Assembly: GCA_033439265.1 (NCBI GenBank)
Contig: JAVTVX010000016.1
Span: forward strand, 15,422,701-15,486,700
Reading direction: 5' to 3'
DNA: 64,000 nt
Source: Dillenia suffruticosa
Lineage: Eukaryota; Streptophyta; Magnoliopsida; Dilleniales; Dilleniaceae
A model generated the notes under the pieces. It was not told the DNA's origin. It made no database searches and was given only the letters and a program-made list of their open reading frames with translations. A program made the translations under genes and the position numbers. This document shows positions 59,181 to 64,000 of this stretch, piece after piece. Numbering within the stretch: position 1 is the stretch's first letter; each line of letters begins with the position of its first letter.

Positions 59181-61840
59181 TGTCACGCCTCGACCCTCAA
59201 GTCGAGCATGCAACAATCGCCGTATTATCCCGACATACGGACAACATCTCCCCATATACCGGGACAACGCAAGGCATTCAACCTGTTTATCCTGATTCAA
59301 AAACAATTCAACAACATTCAAATGACCCTCCTAGGTCATCAATTATCAAAGGCATGCAAGGACACACAAACAGAGGATCCTCCGGATACATTCTTGTACA
59401 TGCACGCATGCAATTTGGCCAACCCGGCTTTCCATATAGTTTCCAACACCCTTTCATCCATGTACAACTCAACAGTATACAAAAGACCATCCCAATCCAT
59501 TTTATCACAACAAGCATGCAGGAGGCCATCCCAGCCAATCAAAATCAAATACATGCATAAGACCATCTCGGCCGATCAAAGAAATATTAATAAAATTTCC
59601 TCAAACACCAGATGTCTCAAAATTCACAAGTAAAGTCCAAATGTCCCAATAAAACAATAAATTTTTCAAAAGCAAAGTTTTAAACAAAATGAAACAAATT
59701 CCACAACAACCAAGTATGGATTCTATCAATATTTACCCCAAAAGATAGGATAAGTATCAATCAAATCCAAATCAAAAGAATAGTACAATTGTTTCATTCC
59801 ATGAGTTATACTACATCAATCCAAAAATAAAACCTATACCATCAATACCTATGTAATTTTAGCAAAATAATGTCTTCCGCAGCTTCCAAGTGAAACCTCC
59901 CTGCTAAGTATTCTTTGAAAAGTATAAAAAGAGGGGTGAGTATTGGGAATACTCAGTGAGTGGAGTGCAATGGTATTGTGACAATAAATGAGGGGTGGAG
60001 GTGGGAAAATCAAAGCGTAACTCATAAACAACATTTTATATATATATATAAGAAAAATGATTTCAATAAATCAGGATAATTCAACAAATATGCATCCATT
60101 TAATTCATATTTCCCAAAAATCATGGGGTCCTTCTATGAAAACACTCATGTACCAGATTTAGCTGAACCCGAACAAAAGCCCGCTATTTCATATATCTCA
60201 AAATAGCAAAACCTCATTCCTTGGAGTTGAATCGTGCCTCACTGGAGTACATCCAGATATAGCTCAGCATATAGTAAAGGGAGTTACGTCAATCTCTCCC
60301 GCTAATCTGATCCAACCCTCAACCACGTCACCCCGTCGGGTTACTCCATGGGGGGAGAAATGACTATAGCCATTTTCACTGTACCATTTCTCTTTTTTTT
60401 TTTTCACAACCATTCAATTTTTCAATCAATGTGCCAAATTTCAAAAATCAGTTGTCAAACCATAATTTGGCATTTATAAATCAAATATCCAATAATCACA
60501 TGACACAATATCAATTATAAATATAATGGATGCATATCGAGTTCAAATTCATATTTGGGATACCCCACGATCACAAAACAGATTCCAGATCATTTGTAAA
60601 GAATTTTAAATAATTTTACTCATTTAAGATCACAATGAACCATCCACTCACCTCTTGGGAGGGTAATCACTCTCAAATTTCCCAACTAAATGAGAATTAT
60701 CCCTTCTTCAACTCTTCCAAGACCTTAACCTAATTTATTGGTCATAATTAAATCATTAAATCACATATCAACACTAGAGAAATCATTTCTCTTTAATATT
60801 TTCACAATTCTAATTTTCCAGTAAAGTTTCCGATTTGCGCAATCATGGGAAAATGACTATAACGTTAACTACACATATTCAAATCACATGATTCTTATCT
60901 CAAATTAAAGATAAGACATAGATCTACAACTTTTATGTTAGAGTATAGCCGAATCCAGCCTAAAAGCCATCTCAAAATTGAAGGGAAATGAGCAGGCAAA
61001 ATAGGGGCAGAACAGGGGCAGAATAGCACCACGAAAATTCTTTGAAAACTTATAACAAATTCAATTCTTATCCGATTTCAACAAATTATATCTCATTTCA
61101 AAGCTCTGAGAGTCTAGTTTCATGACAAGAAAACAACATTTGAATTGCCTATATGCAGAAGAAGTTATGAGGGTAAGATTAAAGCAAGCACAATCTGTCT
61201 ATTGTACAGGAAATTCAAGGGTTTTGTGCTTAATCTAACATTCTACCACATATACAAGTTTAGCTTATGAGTTCAGAACATTGTTCCATACTTCTCACTA
61301 TTTCCAATTGATTATTAAGGTGTCCAAGCATCTATATTTACACACGAAGCAATAGTCCACCAATGATTATACATTTGAATCCCTAAATCCTATTTGAAAC
61401 TAAGTCTATGGAAGAGGTTAGGCAAGGGGCTAACATAATCAAAATCAAGAGACAAAATTGAAGGAAACAGAATACCCACTCACCTAGGGTTTCTTCGTGC
61501 ATTTGACGGGGCAGAAAAGGGGTTTGCACCTAACACAACAACGATGAACGGCGAGATCGAAGATGTTCGTGGCTTTGATTCTTGATCTCACATGTTCGTC
61601 ACCCTTCTAAAGGCCGAATCTTGGACGCATGATGATGATCATATGTAGATGGGTGTGAATTGTTAGGTGAAATGAAGAGAGGGAGAGAGAGATAATCGAG
61701 AGAGTGAGAGTGAAGGAGAGGAAATGAGAGATGAAGGGAGAATAAGGGGAAAGTGATCGGAGAAAAATAAGTGAGCTCCATTTTTTTTTTACTTTCTCTC
61801 TCTCTCTCTCTTCCTTTTTTTTCTGTTTCTCGGTGTTACA
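59181..61840 (-). repeat. 3' LTR of the right-hand chromovirus (2.66 kb)
   Basis: Plus strand begins TGTCACGCCTCG and ends CGGTGTTACA. It contains the shared GAGGGGTGAG block (59931-59940), the phrase CACGTCACCCCGTCGGGTTA at about 60325, an AG/CT-rich promoter-side tract (61670-61815) and a strong minus-strand donor CCCTAG-GTGAGTG at 61483. Nearest in plan to the solo LTR at 50953-53895. Confidence 0.92.
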
Positions 61841-61860
61841 ATACTTAACCCCCTAAAAAG
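61841..61860 (-). other. Polypurine tract of the right-hand chromovirus
   Basis: Plus strand ATACTTAACCCCCTAAAAAG directly beside the LTR; read on the minus strand this is a purine-rich tract with GGGGGTTAAG, matching the position and core of the tract at 4966-4983. Confidence 0.85.
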
Positions 61861-64000
61861 AAATTTCGTCATCAAAATTTAAAAGAAAATTACATATTAA
61901 AAAAGTTGGGGATGCTATTTTCGCATCAACTCTTTGGTCTCCAAAGTTTCTTCTTCCACTTGATTGCTTTTCCACAATACCTTGACCATGGAGATTTGTT
62001 TACTCCTCAACGGTTTGATCTGTCGATCAATGATTTTCACTAGTTGTAGCTTGAAACTCTAATCTTCTTTCAATTCTATCGGAGGAGTTTCCAATACATG
62101 CAAGCGATCCAATAAGTACTTCTTCAACATCGAAACTTGAAAAACATTATTGATTCTCTACAACTCCAGTGGCAATTCAAGTCGATAAGCCACTTTTCCA
62201 ATCCTTTCAAGAATTTTGAAGGGACCGATATAACAAGAATTCAATTTTTTCGTCTTTGAAATCGGATTATGCCCTTCCAAGGAGATACTTTTAAAAATAC
62301 CATATCTCCAACTTTAAACTCCAAGGGTCTCCTCCTCTTGTCAGCGTTGCTCTTTTGATGATCTTGAGCCATCTTTATTCTTTCCCGAATCAATTTCACT
62401 TTTTCTTTAGTGGTCTCAATCAACTCTACACTTTCAATCTTTTTTTCTCCAATCTCATCCCAACACAATGGAGTCCGACACTTCCTTCCGTAAAAAGCTT
62501 CATAGGTAGGCATCCCTAAGCTAGCTTGATAGCTGTTGTTATAAGTAAATTCGACCAATGAAAGGTATTTATCCCAACTCTCTTGAAAGTCCATGACACT
62601 TGCTTTAAGCATGTCTTCCAATGTTTGGATAGTACGTTCGGACTACCCATCGATTTGAGGATGGAAAGCGAGAAGTAAATCAAGGATCACGATCTGATAC
62701 AATAGACACCGAAACTCCATGAATCCTCACGATCTCATCTATATACAATTTGGCTAATCTCTCCAAAGAATATGTGGTTTGGATCGGAAGGAAATATACT
62801 GATTTGGTGAGTCTATTAACTATCACCCAAATAGTATCGTGACGGCTCGGAGTACGTGGCAATCCCACTATGAAATCCATAGTGATATACTCTCATTTCC
62901 ATTCGGGTATAGGCAATCGTTGAAGTGTTCTGGCTGGCTTCTGATGTTCGGCCTTGATTTGTTGGCACATGAGGCACTTCGCTACAAATTCGACTATTTC
63001 TCATTTTAGTCTTGACCACCAGTAGTTTTCTTTGATGGTACGGTACTTTTTTGTACTTCCCGGACGCATGGCATAAGCCGAGGAATGTGCCTCTTCAAGT
63101 ATGGCCTTCCGAAAATTCTCATTCTTTGGAACACATATATGTCTCCCATAAGTTACAATCGCATCATCCCGAATCTGGAATTCACTACCTTCCCCTTTCT
63201 GGATCTTTTCTACTATATCCTTCAACTCATCAACGGTAGCCTGAAGCTCCCGACCAGAGAAGGCCTTACCACAAACTTGGCAAATAATGCACCATGATCG
63301 TCTTTAGCCAATTCAACTCTAAATGCTTGAAGTCCAACTAGACAAGAGAGATAGGAACTCCCTTGGGATGCCGAAGATGAAGATTTACGGTTTAAGGCAT
63401 CCGCAATTACATTTGCTTTACTCGGGTGATAATCAATTACCAGATCATAGTGATCAGTTCCAACCACCTTCGTTGCCTTAAATTGAGCTTTTTTTGAGTG
63501 AGTAAGTACTTGAGACTCTTGTGGTCGGTATAGATTTTGCAGGTAACCCTATATAGGTAATGCCGTCAAATCTTTAAAGCAAAGACAATGGCAGCCAACT
63601 CCAAGTCATGAGTAGAATAATTCACTTCATACTTTTTTAGTTGGCGAGAGGCGTAAACAATCACCTTATCACCTTACATCAACACACACCCTAATCCTTG
63701 TTTGCTAGCATCACTATATACAATGAAATCACCACCGATGCTAGTCGGGAGATAGAGGATAGGAACTGAAGTCAATCTTCTTTTAAGTTCTTGGAAACTT
63801 TACTCGCATTTGTTACTCCATTCAAATTTAACTCCTTTCCGAGTCAAATTAGTCATTAGATCTGCTATCTTCAAAAACTCTTCTACGAATCTCCAATAAT
63901 AACCAGCCAATCCGAGGAAAGTTCTTACTTCGGTGACATTCTTAGGCGTTTCCCACTTCAGAATAGCTTCAACTTTTGTTGGATTCACAAAAATTCCATC
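61861..64000 (-). pseudogene. pol: Pol (RT end, RNase H, integrase, chromodomain), broken, runs off the window
   Basis: Read from right to left on the minus strand: RT/RNase H connection with F-L-G-L-A-G-Y-Y near 63930; RNase H around 63780-63400 ending Y-H-P-S-K-A-N-V-I-A-D-A-L; integrase zinc-finger part with A-M-R-P-G-S-T-K near 63060; core with [10 protein letters not shown] (62880) and S-D-R-D-P (about 62690); the Glu region S-E-R-T-I-Q at about 62635; linker with Y-N-N-S-Y-Q-A-S (62560) and R-R-P-L-E-F; then a chromodomain with V-K-V-L-W-K-S-N-Q-V-E-E (about 61960). Stops and shifts occur near 63222, 63001, 62680, 62640, 62241 and elsewhere, so it is dead. Confidence 0.92.

Larger units (their letters stand above)
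59181..64000 (-). mobile_element. Ty3/gypsy chromovirus, minus strand, 3' LTR and 3' half of pol
   Basis: The 3' LTR (59181-61840) is followed rightward, hence upstream on the minus strand, by a polypurine tract complement, then chromodomain, integrase, RNase H and the end of reverse transcriptase, and leaves the window. The protein motifs resemble the element at 1-7622, but LTR and coding sequence are clearly diverged, so it is another family of the same lineage. Its 5' LTR and gag are outside. The left flank is AACGT; its partner is outside. Confidence 0.93.

Noticed and set aside
59208..59633. Open frames of 126-141 codons at the start of the right LTR
   Set aside because: They lie inside the LTR and overlap one another in different frames; no conserved domain.
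1..64000. CRISPR arrays, rRNA genes, bacterial or organelle operons
   Set aside because: Not found. Regular short repeats here are CACTA subterminal motifs, and their spacing and inversions differ from CRISPR.

Overview
The window is plant nuclear DNA, almost certainly from an angiosperm. It is built nearly entirely of nested transposable elements. The evidence is chromovirus-type Ty3/gypsy elements with C-terminal chromodomains, degenerate Ty1/copia elements primed by initiator Met-tRNA, En/Spm (CACTA) elements with TNP2 and Transposase_24 coding regions, tRNA-derived SINEs, and a broken copy of a plant berberine-bridge-enzyme-like (BBE-like) gene. I cannot name the species. No intact host gene was found.

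Layout. 1-7622 is the 3' part of a plus-strand Tekay/Del-like Ty3/gypsy element: gag, then pol with protease, reverse transcriptase, RNase H, integrase and chromodomain, then a 2.6 kb 3' LTR. Its 5' LTR lies outside the window. About 8503-16003 is a decayed minus-strand Ty1/copia element with two recognisable LTRs. 18554-20560 is a decayed CACTA end that carries a tandem duplication of its terminal module. 21401-48590 is bounded by two inverted CACTA termini and carries, on the minus strand, a TNP2 transposase gene, a downstream Transposase_24 (Ptta/En/Spm) coding region and a third gene resembling the 'putative plant transposon protein' family. A solo LTR (29580-32172) of the first element's family sits inside it.

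48591-54829 holds a short SINE with a perfect 19-bp target duplication and a degenerate copia element. That copia element is split by a second solo LTR (50953-53895, perfect AAATT duplication). 54830-57930 is a 3.1 kb non-autonomous CACTA element with a perfect GTT duplication; it is closely related to the ends of the 27 kb element. About 58150-59106 is a BBE-like pseudogene, the only host-gene-derived sequence seen. 59181-64000 is the 3' LTR and 3' half of pol of another chromovirus, on the minus strand, running off the right edge.

How the parts work together. In each retroelement gag-pol supplies packaging, copying and integration and the LTRs supply promoter and polyadenylation; all copies seen here are broken. 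In the CACTA system TNP2 is the transposase and the Transposase_24 product is the likely partner that binds the dense subterminal repeats. The non-autonomous 3.1 kb copy has the same termini and could have been mobilised in trans. Points most worth a second look are the three-gene 27 kb CACTA, the recurring GC-rich islands inside the CACTA DNA, an intron-like 246-bp segment between gag and pol, and a possible leader intron kept in all four chromovirus LTRs.
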